IMG/VR virus record: IMGVR_UViG_3300031521_001289
Span: 1 to 28,490 of that record
DNA from: a virus
Strand: one strand, 5' to 3'
Length of the DNA: 28,490 nucleotides
Shown here in pieces: positions 16,177-24,109 of this stretch. Position 1 is the stretch's first letter, and each line of letters starts with the position of its first letter. Made by a program: the position numbers and the translations under genes. The notes under the pieces are model-generated. The model worked only from the letters and a program-made list of their open reading frames with translations. It did not search any database and had not been told where the DNA came from.

Positions 16177-16500
16177 TTATTTGTTGATCTTTTCTAAAGT
16201 TAATTCAATTGTATTTTCAGCAATGTTTTTATCAAAAGATGATATTCTATAATCATTTTTTTCATATTCAACAATCAATAATTCATTAATCAATTTATTA
16301 TTTCTTAGTTTAAACTTTAATTCATTAGCATGAAATAATTCTTTAGCATCTAAAATAAATTTACCAACCTGTTTAACCTTTGCAGCCTTAGTTTTTAGTA
16401 TTTCAACCATAACTTTTTTTGGTGCACCTGAATCAGTTTGAATAGTTTGATTTTCTTTGAATGTAAGTGAGTAAATTAAAGTTCCTGCTGCTAATCCCAT
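16177..16500 (-). CDS. Head-tail adaptor / head closure protein
   Basis: 107 residues, predicted small beta-barrel. The pattern KVMVEILKTKAAKVKQVG...DAKELFHANELKFKLRNN...LLIVEYEKNDYRISSFDK matches phage head-tail joining (SPP1 gp16/HK97 gp7-like) proteins, in which a strand with an R near 'lkfklR' precedes the hydrophobic 'Y.I.S' motif. It would sit under the connector and close the head after packaging. Order after the gp6-like gene and 4 bp spacing support this. It is the least conserved of the joining proteins, so the family call is moderate. Confidence 0.7.
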   Translation of the reverse strand: MGLAAGTLIYSLTFKENQTIQTDSGAPKKVMVEILKTKAAKVKQVGKFILDAKELFHANELKFKLRNNKLINELLIVEYEKNDYRISSFDKNIAENTIELTLEKINK

Positions 16501-16504
16501 ATTA

Positions 16505-16807
16505 TTAATATTGTTGGTAAAAATCTAGTAAATACTCATAATTGAATGGTAATGATGTTGTTTTGGTTGCAAAACTTACTATTTCCCTATTCTTATAATG
16601 TTCACCGATAAATAATAACATTGCCCTTGATAATGGTGCAGGTAATACACCATTATTTAAGGTTACAATGTCATCTAATTTTCTATTAATATGCAATTCA
16701 ACAACTGTTTCAGCAAGACCGATTAAATCGTTAATATAATTATCGTCATCCAAATATGAGTAATCAATATTCAAATGTGCTTTAGCTTGTGAAAGTGTTA
16801 TATACAT
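16505..16807 (-). CDS. gp6-like head-tail connector protein
   Basis: 100 residues, all-helical: MYITLSQAKAHLNIDYSYLDDDNYINDLIGLAETVVELHIN, then a loop and RAMLLFIGEHYKNRE. This is the classic HK97 gp6/YqbG pattern ('l.eaK.hLrid...dD..i..li.aA...ie......l...l..A.l.lv..wY.nRe'). It forms the ring just below the portal. It is separated by only ~20 bp from the capsid gene, in the standard position. Confident. Confidence 0.88.
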   Translation of the reverse strand: MYITLSQAKAHLNIDYSYLDDDNYINDLIGLAETVVELHINRKLDDIVTLNNGVLPAPLSRAMLLFIGEHYKNREIVSFATKTTSLPFNYEYLLDFYQQY

Positions 16808-16828
16808 GTTAATTATTTGTTTTTATTA

Positions 16829-18649
16829 TTATGCTAATTGTGATACTACATAACTAGGTCTAACCCAAGCTGCATCATAGAAAGCGTTAATTATAATTCT
16901 AACTTTACCGTTAATCATTTGGCTTACATTATCAATTGTTAATACAACTGATCCCCATTGACCAATCCACAAATCGTTAAAATTAGCTGCGATTATACCT
17001 TTACCATAAACATTACCAGAGTTAAATGTTTCATAACCATCTATTTCACCACCATCATATACAAATGAAGCTTGATTTTTTACTGTAGATTTCAAAATTG
17101 CTTTTGCTTTGTTTGATACAATAAATTTGTAATCGTTAACATTCAAGTCTTCGATTGCGCCCTCTAATGCTGTAATACCTGTATAGGTTGCTGAAGTAGT
17201 ACCAGTAACACCGTTGAATAAACCAGCTGGCATATTTCCTGTACCTGCTACATTACCAAGGATAGTTTTTTCTAATTTTTGATTAATTGATTCTTGTAAA
17301 GATGCAATCAATTGAGTGTTAGCATCATTAGAATCTTGATTCAAAAATTGCAATGATACATCAACGAAAGTTGTTAATCTTTTTGGCTTCATTACTTGTT
17401 CAGTAAATGCGCCTGTTCCGTCCTGTGCTGCTGCTGTTTCACCTGCCCACAATGAACTAGTTGCAGAGTATGAAGGCAATGAAAAATCATTAACCAAACC
17501 AGCCACGAATTTTGCACCTGCTTTTTGTAGGATTAAATTTGGTTGCAATGCCATAGTTAAAGAGCTTTTAGTTTCTCCAACATTTTCAATACCGAAACCA
17601 ACACCAGTAGCGTTAATATCTCTAGTTTCGCCCATTGGTATATATAAATCACCACCAGCTGACAAACCAGTTCTTTTTAGTTCTTCTTGACCTCTTTTGC
17701 TGAATTCTTTTTGTTCATCTGTTAAGCCTCTTTTATTTGCAATTGCACTAATTGCGGAAATTAAATTGAAATTTTCCATTTTGTTTCTTGTTATTTCTTT
17801 ATTGTTATTTTTATTTATTTCAGTTGATTTTGTTTCAACTGTTTCATTTATTTCTAAACTTCTTTTATTGTCATTACATGCAGTTTCGGGGTCTTCTTCT
17901 TCATCTTCTTCATCTTCTTCAACTGTATTAATTGAACATGTTTCTGTTTCTCCTGTATGGCTACATTCTGCTTGTTCTTCTGCTGGTGTTTCTTCACATT
18001 CATCAGAATCAGTATTAACTATTAAATTTGTTGATAAGTCTAATGAATTATCTGTGTTAACTTCTGTTGAATCATCAGTAACAACTATGTTAATAATAGT
18101 GTCTCTTTTTTCTTGTTCTTTTTCTTGTTCTTTGTCTTGTTCTTCCATCATTCTAATGTATTCTGCACTGGTGGCTTCATAGGCTGGAACATATACAGGG
18201 CTTATATCATGTAGTTGATTGATCTGTGTTATTTTCCTTAATGTTGTACCATCTGGCTGTATTATTTTTTCAAAATTTGAAACACTAAAACAGAAAGAAC
18301 TAGCTGTAATATCACCCCTTTTAATGGCTTCAATTGTGCTATTACCTAAATCTGTGTTAGGCGCTTCAAAAGAGTATTTTAAACCAACTGAATCAACAGT
18401 TAATTGAAGTGTTCCAACTCCATTTTTTGACCTTGCCAAAACTCCCTTATTGAAGTCATGATTAAGCAAAGCATAAACATCACTTCTTTCAATTACGCCA
18501 TCAAGGCAATTAGGGTCTAAAATTTCATAAAAGCTATTATTTAAAAACTCCGACATTGAATTAAAAACTAATGCATAACCCTCAATTAATCTTGATTCAC
18601 TATTTGCATTTAATTTATTGTCTAGTTTTCTTATCTCTCTTTTTTCCAT
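16829..18649 (-). CDS. Fused prohead protease and HK97-fold major capsid protein
   Basis: 606 residues in one frame. Residues 1-165 are a U35-type prohead protease: GYALVFNSMSE, LLNHDFNKGVLAR with the likely catalytic H64, ITASSFCFSV with S117/S118, and LHDISPVYVPAYEATSAE with D148 where family members usually have an acid. Residues ~165-290 form a very acidic low-complexity linker with an EEDEEDEEED run and four cysteines, possibly a scaffold or delta domain. From M291 the sequence is a typical capsid protein, with ...GGDLYIPMGETRDIN and the C-terminal strand VRIIINAFYDAAWVRPSYV. An internal ATG at 17779 could also start a separate capsid protein. Normally these are two genes; here no stop separates them. 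Confidence 0.93.
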   Translation of the reverse strand: MEKREIRKLDNKLNANSESRLIEGYALVFNSMSEFLNNSFYEILDPNCLDGVIERSDVYALLNHDFNKGVLARSKNGVGTLQLTVDSVGLKYSFEAPNTDLGNSTIEAIKRGDITASSFCFSVSNFEKIIQPDGTTLRKITQINQLHDISPVYVPAYEATSAEYIRMMEEQDKEQEKEQEKRDTIINIVVTDDSTEVNTDNSLDLSTNLIVNTDSDECEETPAEEQAECSHTGETETCSINTVEEDEEDEEEDPETACNDNKRSLEINETVETKSTEINKNNNKEITRNKMENFNLISAISAIANKRGLTDEQKEFSKRGQEELKRTGLSAGGDLYIPMGETRDINATGVGFGIENVGETKSSLTMALQPNLILQKAGAKFVAGLVNDFSLPSYSATSSLWAGETAAAQDGTGAFTEQVMKPKRLTTFVDVSLQFLNQDSNDANTQLIASLQESINQKLEKTILGNVAGTGNMPAGLFNGVTGTTSATYTGITALEGAIEDLNVNDYKFIVSNKAKAILKSTVKNQASFVYDGGEIDGYETFNSGNVYGKGIIAANFNDLWIGQWGSVVLTIDNVSQMINGKVRIIINAFYDAAWVRPSYVVSQLA

Positions 18650-18662
18650 TGTATATTAAATT

Positions 18663-18680
18663 ATGTGTTATAATGTGCAG
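18663..18680 (-). promoter_or_regulatory. Module-start motif, copy 3 (before protease-capsid)
   Basis: Minus strand reads CTGCACATTATAACACAT, then AATTTAATATAC and the ATG only 13 nt behind the motif. It starts 7 bp after the portal stop codon. It is the only copy without a terminator just upstream, which fits an extra start site inside a continuing operon. Confidence 0.6.
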
Positions 18681-18687
18681 CAAAATT

Positions 18688-19950
18688 TTAATTAACTGAT
18701 TCTGTAGTTGTTGAATCAGTGTTTTCATTCAATATCTTACTGTCTTTTGGTTGTGTTAATTCTGTTGGATTGTTTATTAAATTCAATGGAGACATTTGTT
18801 TTTGCATATAATTATTATCACCATGTTCAATTTCATCAAAATTTAATGCTTTACGGACTTCATTAACTGAAAGTACACCAGATTGTAATAATGTTTTGTA
18901 ATAATTAGCTGTAGTTACTTTGTCAGTTGATAGCATATCAGTTACATCAAATTTTATTGACATACTGTTATCAGTAAATAGTTTTCTATTAAATTCATCT
19001 TCCATCATTTTCATTAATGGCTTTAACGATGTTTCAAGAAAATCTAAGTTTACTTGCTCCAAACTTGAATAATTTGAATCTCTTAAATCAAATGCTTTAA
19101 CTGGATTTACATTAAAGAATCTGCATATATCAATTACACTATATTGTCTTGATTCAAGCAACATACTATCTTTTGGATTGATTGATATTGATTCATATTC
19201 TAAACCATTTGGAATAATTGCCATACCCAAAGAATCAGCACCGCCAAATGAGTTAAACCATGCATTTTTAATGTCCTGTCTTTGTTTATCATCAAGTCTT
19301 TGAGTTGATTTTAATAAACCGTTACTGGCTGCACCAGATTTGAAAAAATTGGCTGCATGATTTTCGGCATCACTGGCACTTTGTAATGTGTTAAGTGCAT
19401 AACTTATTACGCTAACACCATGTATAAAATCATCTGAATTAATTTTAAAATGAAGTATATTGCTTGAATCAATTGCTTTTGGATAACTCAACACTGTATA
19501 GTTTACTAAATCTAGTTTCCAATCATAGTTAACTGTTACCCATTCAAATGGTAGATATTTAATTGAAATGATATTTCCTTTATTATCTCTATTGATTAAA
19601 GCATATGCGTTACCTTTCAATAATATTGAATTAATAACATAGGTGAAGAAATTGAAAGCTGATATATTTGCTGATGGTTCAAGGTTTAGAATTCTGTTAA
19701 GTGTGTGTTTATAATCAATACTTTTAAATCCTGTTGTTTCATCAGTTGAATAAACATTAATTGGTAATGTTGCAATCCCGTTACTTAATGCATCAACACA
19801 CTTTTTCACTGCTCCAAGTCTCAAACTTTTAGAACTTACAAAACTTGAAATAGCATTAAAACTCAATGCATCAGAATAAAAACTTCTTGTTTCCTGTTCT
19901 GCTGGTGCTGGTGGGGTTGGTATATTTTTATTTCTATTAAATATGCTCAT
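18688..19950 (-). CDS. Portal protein (HK97 family)
   Basis: 420 residues, the usual length. The dodecameric portal forms the DNA entry and exit pore of the head. Typical features: LRLGAVKKCVDALSNGIATLPINVY near the N-terminus, HTLNRILNLEPSANISAFNFFTYVINSILLKGNAYALI (about 80-117), DFIHGVSVISYALNTLQSASDAENHAANFFKSGAASNGLL, QRQDIKNAWFNSFGG, and YSSLEQVNLDFLETSLKPLMKMMEDEFNRKL in the C-terminal clip/crown region. It opens a unit of its own: a terminator (20014-20046) and motif copy 4 lie upstream. Confident. Confidence 0.95.
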   Translation of the reverse strand: MSIFNRNKNIPTPPAPAEQETRSFYSDALSFNAISSFVSSKSLRLGAVKKCVDALSNGIATLPINVYSTDETTGFKSIDYKHTLNRILNLEPSANISAFNFFTYVINSILLKGNAYALINRDNKGNIISIKYLPFEWVTVNYDWKLDLVNYTVLSYPKAIDSSNILHFKINSDDFIHGVSVISYALNTLQSASDAENHAANFFKSGAASNGLLKSTQRLDDKQRQDIKNAWFNSFGGADSLGMAIIPNGLEYESISINPKDSMLLESRQYSVIDICRFFNVNPVKAFDLRDSNYSSLEQVNLDFLETSLKPLMKMMEDEFNRKLFTDNSMSIKFDVTDMLSTDKVTTANYYKTLLQSGVLSVNEVRKALNFDEIEHGDNNYMQKQMSPLNLINNPTELTQPKDSKILNENTDSTTTESVN

Positions 19951-19976
19951 ATTATTAAATTTCTATTTATATATGA

Positions 19977-19994
19977 ATGTGTAATTTTATGCAG
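19977..19994 (-). promoter_or_regulatory. Module-start motif, copy 4 (before the portal)
   Basis: Minus strand reads CTGCATAAAATTACACAT, followed by TCATATATAAATAG. It lies 20 bp behind the terminase terminator and 26 nt before the portal ATG, as expected for a promoter or activator site. Confidence 0.65.
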
Positions 19995-20013
19995 CATTTT
20001 AATTATATGGTAT

Positions 20014-20046
20014 AAAAAAAGGGTAATGACATTAATCACTACCCTT
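20014..20046 (-). terminator. Intrinsic terminator after the large terminase
   Basis: On the minus strand AAGGGTAGTGA (20046-20036) pairs with TCATTACCCTT (20029-20019) around a 6 nt loop, with one G-U pair that forms only in minus-strand RNA. Seven Ts follow. The hairpin begins about 18 bp after the terminase stop. Confidence 0.88.
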
Positions 20047-20064
20047 ATTATATATTAGTTAATA

Positions 20065-21696
20065 TTAGAATGAATATATATCAAAATCATATTCTTCAAC
20101 TGGATTTTGTAAGTAACCACCTAAAGCAGTTAACATAGCAATAACACCATCTATTTTTAAACCCTCTGAAACTTTTAATGGTTTTACATTCTCATAATTA
20201 TCTGGTTTTAATACTACATTTTCAAAACAGAAAGTTGTTATATCATTTGAATCAATTACAACATTATCAGAATAAATTAATCTTTCAAATTCTTTTGTTG
20301 GTCTATTATAACTAGCCTGTGTTTGACTAAATGGCATCATTGGCAAACCTTTATCTGTGCAATTTATAACGAATTGTGAAGCGTTATAACTATCATAATA
20401 ACACATTTGAATATTACACATTTCACTAATTTTCAATATATCATTCATTACATAATCATAATCTGTAACATTACCCTGTGTAATTGTAATTTGTTTTTGA
20501 TAATGCCATTTTTTATATCTTTCTTTTTGCTTATGCTCTGTTAATATACTAGCTGGTAAATAATATTTTGTAATGAAATAATACTTATCATCTTTTTTAC
20601 ACATTACTGACATTGCTGTTAAATCTCGATTTTTGGAAAGATCAATACCCAGTGTTACATCACAACCAGCAAAATCATTAATATCAAGCTTCTTACTATT
20701 CTTTACTATCATTTCATGAGACAACCAAGTTTCCGAAGAAGAACACCACATATTTAAATTTTTTGTTTTTACTGGTACTTCTTGACTAGGGTTATTAATT
20801 GCATTTTGTACTTCTATTTGTATTTCATCAACTGAAACAGTGACATTTAAGTTAGGGTTTGATTTAATCCAAACATTTTTGTCTGTCCAGTTATCATTTT
20901 CATCAAGTTGAAATAACATACAAAAAAAATCATCCTGTATTTTAGTTCCCTGTAGTATTTCTGTTGCTGTTTTATACATTTCATAACAGGGGCTTTGTAG
21001 ATTAAAACCTGCTGTTGAAATAACCATTCCCATAGATGATTTACGTGCAATTGTAGAACTTCTTAAACCTGAATATAACATATCATTACTAGCTTCATGA
21101 AATTCATCATATGCATAAGCAGAAATGTTTTTACCATCAAATTTTTTTGCATCTGCTGAAACAATTTTCATGTAACCTTTTGCTTTTGAAAATTTAATTT
21201 CATTCCTATAAACCTTTAAATATTTTGATTTTGGATCTATTGATTCACTGAATGCAACCGCTGTATCTAATAAATTACCTTTTGCATTTTCTCTAGTTGT
21301 ACAGGCTAAAATTATTTCTGGTGCTGCTTCACCCTCTGCAACAAATAAATAAATTAATATAGCAATTATAAAAGCTGTTTTTCCATTCTTTTTAGCCATA
21401 AGCATAAATGAATTTTTTACAACTCTTCTATTATTAGCAACCCAATAAAAACCAAACATTGCAGCAATACAGAATTCTTGCCAGTCAGTTAAAATAAAAT
21501 TTAATCCTGCATCATCTGCTTTAAAGTGCTTTATATTTGATATAAAAGAAATAACATGTTGTACCTTTTCAGCATCAAAATACATATCAGATCTTTGTAA
21601 AAAACTTTGGTATCTTTTACAAGCTAATTTGACATATTCACAGGTTACTATTTTATTAGTTAATACATCATCAACATATTTGTTATATCCTGTCAT
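20065..21696 (-). CDS. terL: Terminase large subunit
   Basis: 543 residues. It is the ATP-driven packaging motor and nuclease. Visible: the Walker A-like AKKNGKT (101-107) after FMLM, a Walker B with catalytic acid YAYDEFHE (D197/E198), coupling region VISTAGF (about 225-231), and the RNase H-like nuclease domain beginning VTLGIDLSKNRDLTA with D352. Later acids near TCTDKGLPMM... and the C-terminal GLKIDGVIAML complete the usual pattern. It overlaps the small terminase gene by 14 bp. Downstream is a terminator, so the two terminases form one unit. Confident. Confidence 0.96.
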   Translation of the reverse strand: MTGYNKYVDDVLTNKIVTCEYVKLACKRYQSFLQRSDMYFDAEKVQHVISFISNIKHFKADDAGLNFILTDWQEFCIAAMFGFYWVANNRRVVKNSFMLMAKKNGKTAFIIAILIYLFVAEGEAAPEIILACTTRENAKGNLLDTAVAFSESIDPKSKYLKVYRNEIKFSKAKGYMKIVSADAKKFDGKNISAYAYDEFHEASNDMLYSGLRSSTIARKSSMGMVISTAGFNLQSPCYEMYKTATEILQGTKIQDDFFCMLFQLDENDNWTDKNVWIKSNPNLNVTVSVDEIQIEVQNAINNPSQEVPVKTKNLNMWCSSSETWLSHEMIVKNSKKLDINDFAGCDVTLGIDLSKNRDLTAMSVMCKKDDKYYFITKYYLPASILTEHKQKERYKKWHYQKQITITQGNVTDYDYVMNDILKISEMCNIQMCYYDSYNASQFVINCTDKGLPMMPFSQTQASYNRPTKEFERLIYSDNVVIDSNDITTFCFENVVLKPDNYENVKPLKVSEGLKIDGVIAMLTALGGYLQNPVEEYDFDIYSF

Positions 21697-22087
21697 GTAT
21701 TATCTTTTTATCTGGTTTATTTTGCGAAAATGCTTTAATTATATCATCGTCATCATCTTCATTATCGGGTGGTGTTGGTAATTTAATTACTGACTTTTTA
21801 GTTAGAAGAAATTCAATTAATAATTTCTGCAACTGTATTGATGCATTCTTTGATATTTCAATTGCTGGATTAGGTATTTTATTACCAAATCTATTAGTTA
21901 ATAATAATCCCTCTTTTTTAATTGTTCGCTGACATTCAATAAATGTATTATAGTTTTCAGCAATCATATTTAAGCCTGCTGTCCAAGTTTCATCAATTTC
22001 ACCATCTTGTTTTAATTTTTTCAATACATCTTTCATGTATGTTTTTACCTCATTATCTAATTCGGGGTTTATTTTGTATTTTGCCAT
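21683..22087 (-). CDS. terS: Terminase small subunit (P27 family-like)
   Basis: About 134 residues from MAKYKINPEL. Small terminases recognise phage DNA and regulate the large subunit. The helical layout (LDNEVKTYMKDVLKKL...WTAGLNMIAENYNTFIECQRTIKKEGLLLTNRFGNKIPNPAIEISKNASIQLQKLLIEFLLT) matches P27-type proteins: 'k.G.....g....nPa......a......l...f.lt'. A longer in-frame start at 22153 would add 22 residues, but that stretch includes the module-start motif (22108-22125) and abuts the terminator, so I choose 22087. The product overlaps TerL by 14 bp. The poly-acidic DDDD near the end is notable. Confidence 0.85.
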   Translation of the reverse strand: MAKYKINPELDNEVKTYMKDVLKKLKQDGEIDETWTAGLNMIAENYNTFIECQRTIKKEGLLLTNRFGNKIPNPAIEISKNASIQLQKLLIEFLLTKKSVIKLPTPPDNEDDDDDIIKAFSQNKPDKKIIHDRI

Positions 22088-22107
22088 ATTATTGTTTTTA
22101 TTAATAT

Positions 22108-22125
22108 ATGTGCTGTTTTGTACAG
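22108..22125 (-). promoter_or_regulatory. Module-start motif, copy 5 (before terminase)
   Basis: Minus strand reads CTGTACAAAACAGCACAT, then ATATTAATAAAAACAATAAT and the ATG 20 nt behind the motif. It lies 30 bp after a terminator, as with the other copies, and is the most divergent of the five in its middle part. Confidence 0.6.
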
Positions 22126-22154
22126 TAAAGTGCCAGAAATCGACTGAAAACAAT

Positions 22155-22190
22155 AAAAAAAGGTGCTACACTGGAATGAGTGCAACACCT
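22155..22190 (-). terminator. Intrinsic terminator before the terminase unit
   Basis: On the minus strand AGGTGTTGCACT (22190-22179) pairs with AGTGTAGCACCT (22172-22161) around a 6 nt loop, 12 bp with one G-U pair. A run of Ts follows. It closes the unit of the two small unknown genes (22223-23111). Confidence 0.88.
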
Positions 22191-22222
22191 AAAAATAAAA
22201 ACTAATGAGAGTAAGTTTTTAG

Positions 22223-22783
22223 TTATTTTCTTTTTTTTATTTCAATTAATTCTGCATTTGGGTTAAATATATTTGATGGGTTTATATAAGAATATGAATA
22301 TTTTGAAATTACATCAACATACATCTCAGCAATTAATATTATAGCATCATTATTTTTTAATGATTTATTATCTACTAATAAATCAATATTTCCAAAAGTT
22401 GCAAATAATAATTCAGAATAATCATGTTTTAATTCAGATTTAAATTCATTTTCAAATTCATTTTCAAATTCTTCATTTAATGAAAGGATGATTAATTGAA
22501 TTAATGATTTATCAGTTATTTCTGAAATTAAACTGTTTGGTAATTTAATTTTTGCTGTTAATCTTTTAGGAGTTAATTCTTGTTCATTAAAATCAACTTC
22601 TTTAGGTGCTTTAGTTTTACAATTTAATCCAATAATTAGTGTTGCACCACCATTTGTATATTTTTCAAATATTGTTGATATGGTATTATCATTATTTTCA
22701 TTTAAAACATCTTCATTTAATTGTAATTGATTATTCATTAAATTATTTATTGATGTAATGATTCTCTTTTCTTTGTTTTCCAT
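22223..22783 (-). CDS. Phage protein of unknown function (186 aa), acidic
   Basis: 186 residues, soluble, with an N-terminal helical part, a beta-rich centre (TLIIGLNCKTK...RLTAKIKLPNSLISEITDKSLIQLIILSLN), and a repeated acidic EFENEFENEFKSEL stretch (about 104-118). It ends basic (IKKRK). I do not recognise a family. It lies ~20 bp behind the 101-residue gene and is the last gene of a two-gene unit ended by a terminator; the leader ACCTAAACA before its ATG resembles that of the 4861-5205 gene. An early or middle role before packaging genes is possible but unproven. Confidence 0.7.
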   Translation of the reverse strand: MENKEKRIITSINNLMNNQLQLNEDVLNENNDNTISTIFEKYTNGGATLIIGLNCKTKAPKEVDFNEQELTPKRLTAKIKLPNSLISEITDKSLIQLIILSLNEEFENEFENEFKSELKHDYSELLFATFGNIDLLVDNKSLKNNDAIILIAEMYVDVISKYSYSYINPSNIFNPNAELIEIKKRK

Positions 22784-22805
22784 TGTGTTTAGGTTTTAGG
22801 GTTTG

Positions 22806-23111
22806 TTATTTTAATGTTGTAATGGTACAGTATTTTGTTAATTCATTGTCATAACTCCACCAGTTATTATCACCATTGCTTGTTGTTGGGTTACTTATTG
22901 TATATTCAACATCATTTAATATAAATGTACCATATGCAAATGTTTCATAAGGGTTTAAACCAAAATTGGTTGTATAACATTTTGTTTTAATTAATTCATA
23001 ATATTCCAATAAATCAGCTGTATTATCTAATTTGATTATGTATTCAATTCGATCTGAATATAGTAATGTATTACCTACTTTGCCGAAAAAATCTTTTTGT
23101 TTTGTTTCCAT
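22806..23111 (-). CDS. Phage protein of unknown function (101 aa)
   Basis: 101 residues, probably a small alpha/beta fold: FFGKVGNTLLYSDRIEYIIKLDNTADLLEYYELIKTKCYTTNFGLNPYETFAYGTFILNDVEYTISNP... with tyrosines and a WW near residue 85. No known motif. Its promoter region (element at 23149-23174) matches, at 24 of 26 bases and with the same spacing to the ATG, the one in front of the plus-strand gene at 26921. That suggests co-regulated early expression. It precedes the 186-residue gene in the same unit. Confidence 0.7.
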   Translation of the reverse strand: METKQKDFFGKVGNTLLYSDRIEYIIKLDNTADLLEYYELIKTKCYTTNFGLNPYETFAYGTFILNDVEYTISNPTTSNGDNNWWSYDNELTKYCTITTLK

Positions 23112-23148
23112 GTTGTTGTGTTTTTATTTGTTATTTTATTTGTATACT

Positions 23149-23174
23149 TATAAATAGTTTGCTAATTGCAAAAG
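23149..23174 (-). promoter_or_regulatory. Early promoter/operator element, copy A
   Basis: Minus strand: CTTTTGCAATTAGCAAAC followed by TATTTATA, 37 nt before the ATG at 23111. Inside is a TTTGC/GCAAA inverted repeat around AATTA, a possible operator. The element recurs on the plus strand before 26921 and, in its outer boxes, before 24787. It is probably the promoter for the 22806-23111 gene. Confidence 0.6.
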
Positions 23175-23391
23175 TTCATATTTATTTTTATTTATTTTAC
23201 TTGAAAGTGCAATTTATTATTCATTCTAAATAGTGTTAATTAATGTGATAGACCGAACCACCAAACTATCCCCAAAAACTAAACATCAACAACACAAATC
23301 ATCTTTAATTAACTTACACTGCAAATGTACTAATACTATATTTTAATAACAAGTTGATTAACATGTGTTAACTTTATATTATTGAATAATT
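23175..23391. other. Intergenic stretch with an inverted repeat
   Basis: About 215 bp without a credible gene, between the HNH gene and the early element. It contains TTAACA-TG-TGTTAA at 23358-23371, a compact inverted repeat that could be an operator for a dimeric regulator. No terminator with a clear T-tract is visible behind the HNH gene. Confidence 0.4.
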
Positions 23392-24108
23392 TTAAAAATC
23401 TTCATCTTTGGTTTTATTTTGCTTCTGATTTTTTACTGTTGTATCAGTATATTTGAATATGAACCCACCAGTTGTTTTTATTCTGTTAGAACAAGACATA
23501 TATATGTTTTGCTTTGGAATACCTGTATTAATGAATGCATCATCACTACTATTAAATGTATTTATCAATTCACCCGTTAAATTATATTGATAGATTTTTT
23601 TAGGTGTTTTTTTCTTATATACTGGATATTGTTTATATGTAGGCTTGTTAGTTTGCTTATTGTGATGGTGCGAATGACAATCACAACATAATGTAATTAT
23701 ATCAGACATATTATTAAATTCAAAGCCTCTGTTAATATATGTACTGTGATGTACATTTAAGTTTTTATCACCATTACATAATCTACATACATTTTTATCA
23801 ATTCTTTTTCTTTCATTTGATATTATTTTCCAGTATGGACTTGCTAAATAATCTTTATAATCCATATTGTTTAGTAAGTCTTTAAAGTAGTGATAATATT
23901 CTTTGATGTTATTAGCTCTTTGTTCTAAATATATAAATTCATTTTCTTTGTATTCATATTCATTTATAATATAGTCACAAATGAACAATGAAAGATTTGT
24001 TAATGTGTTTGAAAATTCTTTTGTTATAATTCCTGTATATCCATTTGTTATTGATCCTTTTAATTTATTGATTAACACTTCGCTTTTTTGTGTATATTTT
24101 GTATTCAT
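23392..24108 (-). CDS. HNH endonuclease with C-terminal NUMOD1-like DNA-binding module
   Basis: 238 residues. The centre is a clear HNH/zinc domain: YLASPYWKIISNERKRID, C108-x2-C111, LNVHH at 117-121 (catalytic H), N132/N133, LCCDCHSHHH (C141-x2-C144 and H). Residues ~172-220 (KIYQYNLTGELINTFNSSDDAF...SNRIKTTGGFIFKY) fit NUMOD1, a DNA-binding module typical of homing endonucleases of the HNH and GIY-YIG types. HNH nucleases near terminase genes can also act in DNA packaging, but the NUMOD tail favours homing. The N-terminal ~80 residues are helical and unknown. It follows the 225-residue gene by 1 bp, so it is co-transcribed. Confidence 0.9.
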   Translation of the reverse strand: MNTKYTQKSEVLINKLKGSITNGYTGIITKEFSNTLTNLSLFICDYIINEYEYKENEFIYLEQRANNIKEYYHYFKDLLNNMDYKDYLASPYWKIISNERKRIDKNVCRLCNGDKNLNVHHSTYINRGFEFNNMSDIITLCCDCHSHHHNKQTNKPTYKQYPVYKKKTPKKIYQYNLTGELINTFNSSDDAFINTGIPKQNIYMSCSNRIKTTGGFIFKYTDTTVKNQKQNKTKDEDF

Positions 24109-24109
24109 A

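Noticed and set aside
17697-18182. Plus-strand 161-residue frame opposite the capsid linker
   Set aside because: It is serine-rich only because it is the complement of the acidic GAA/GAT codons. It is a shadow frame.
23175-23391. tRNA or other RNA gene in the gap after the HNH gene
   Set aside because: Looked for cloverleaf features around the more GC-rich part (23250-23280); only a short GATAG/CTATC pairing was seen.
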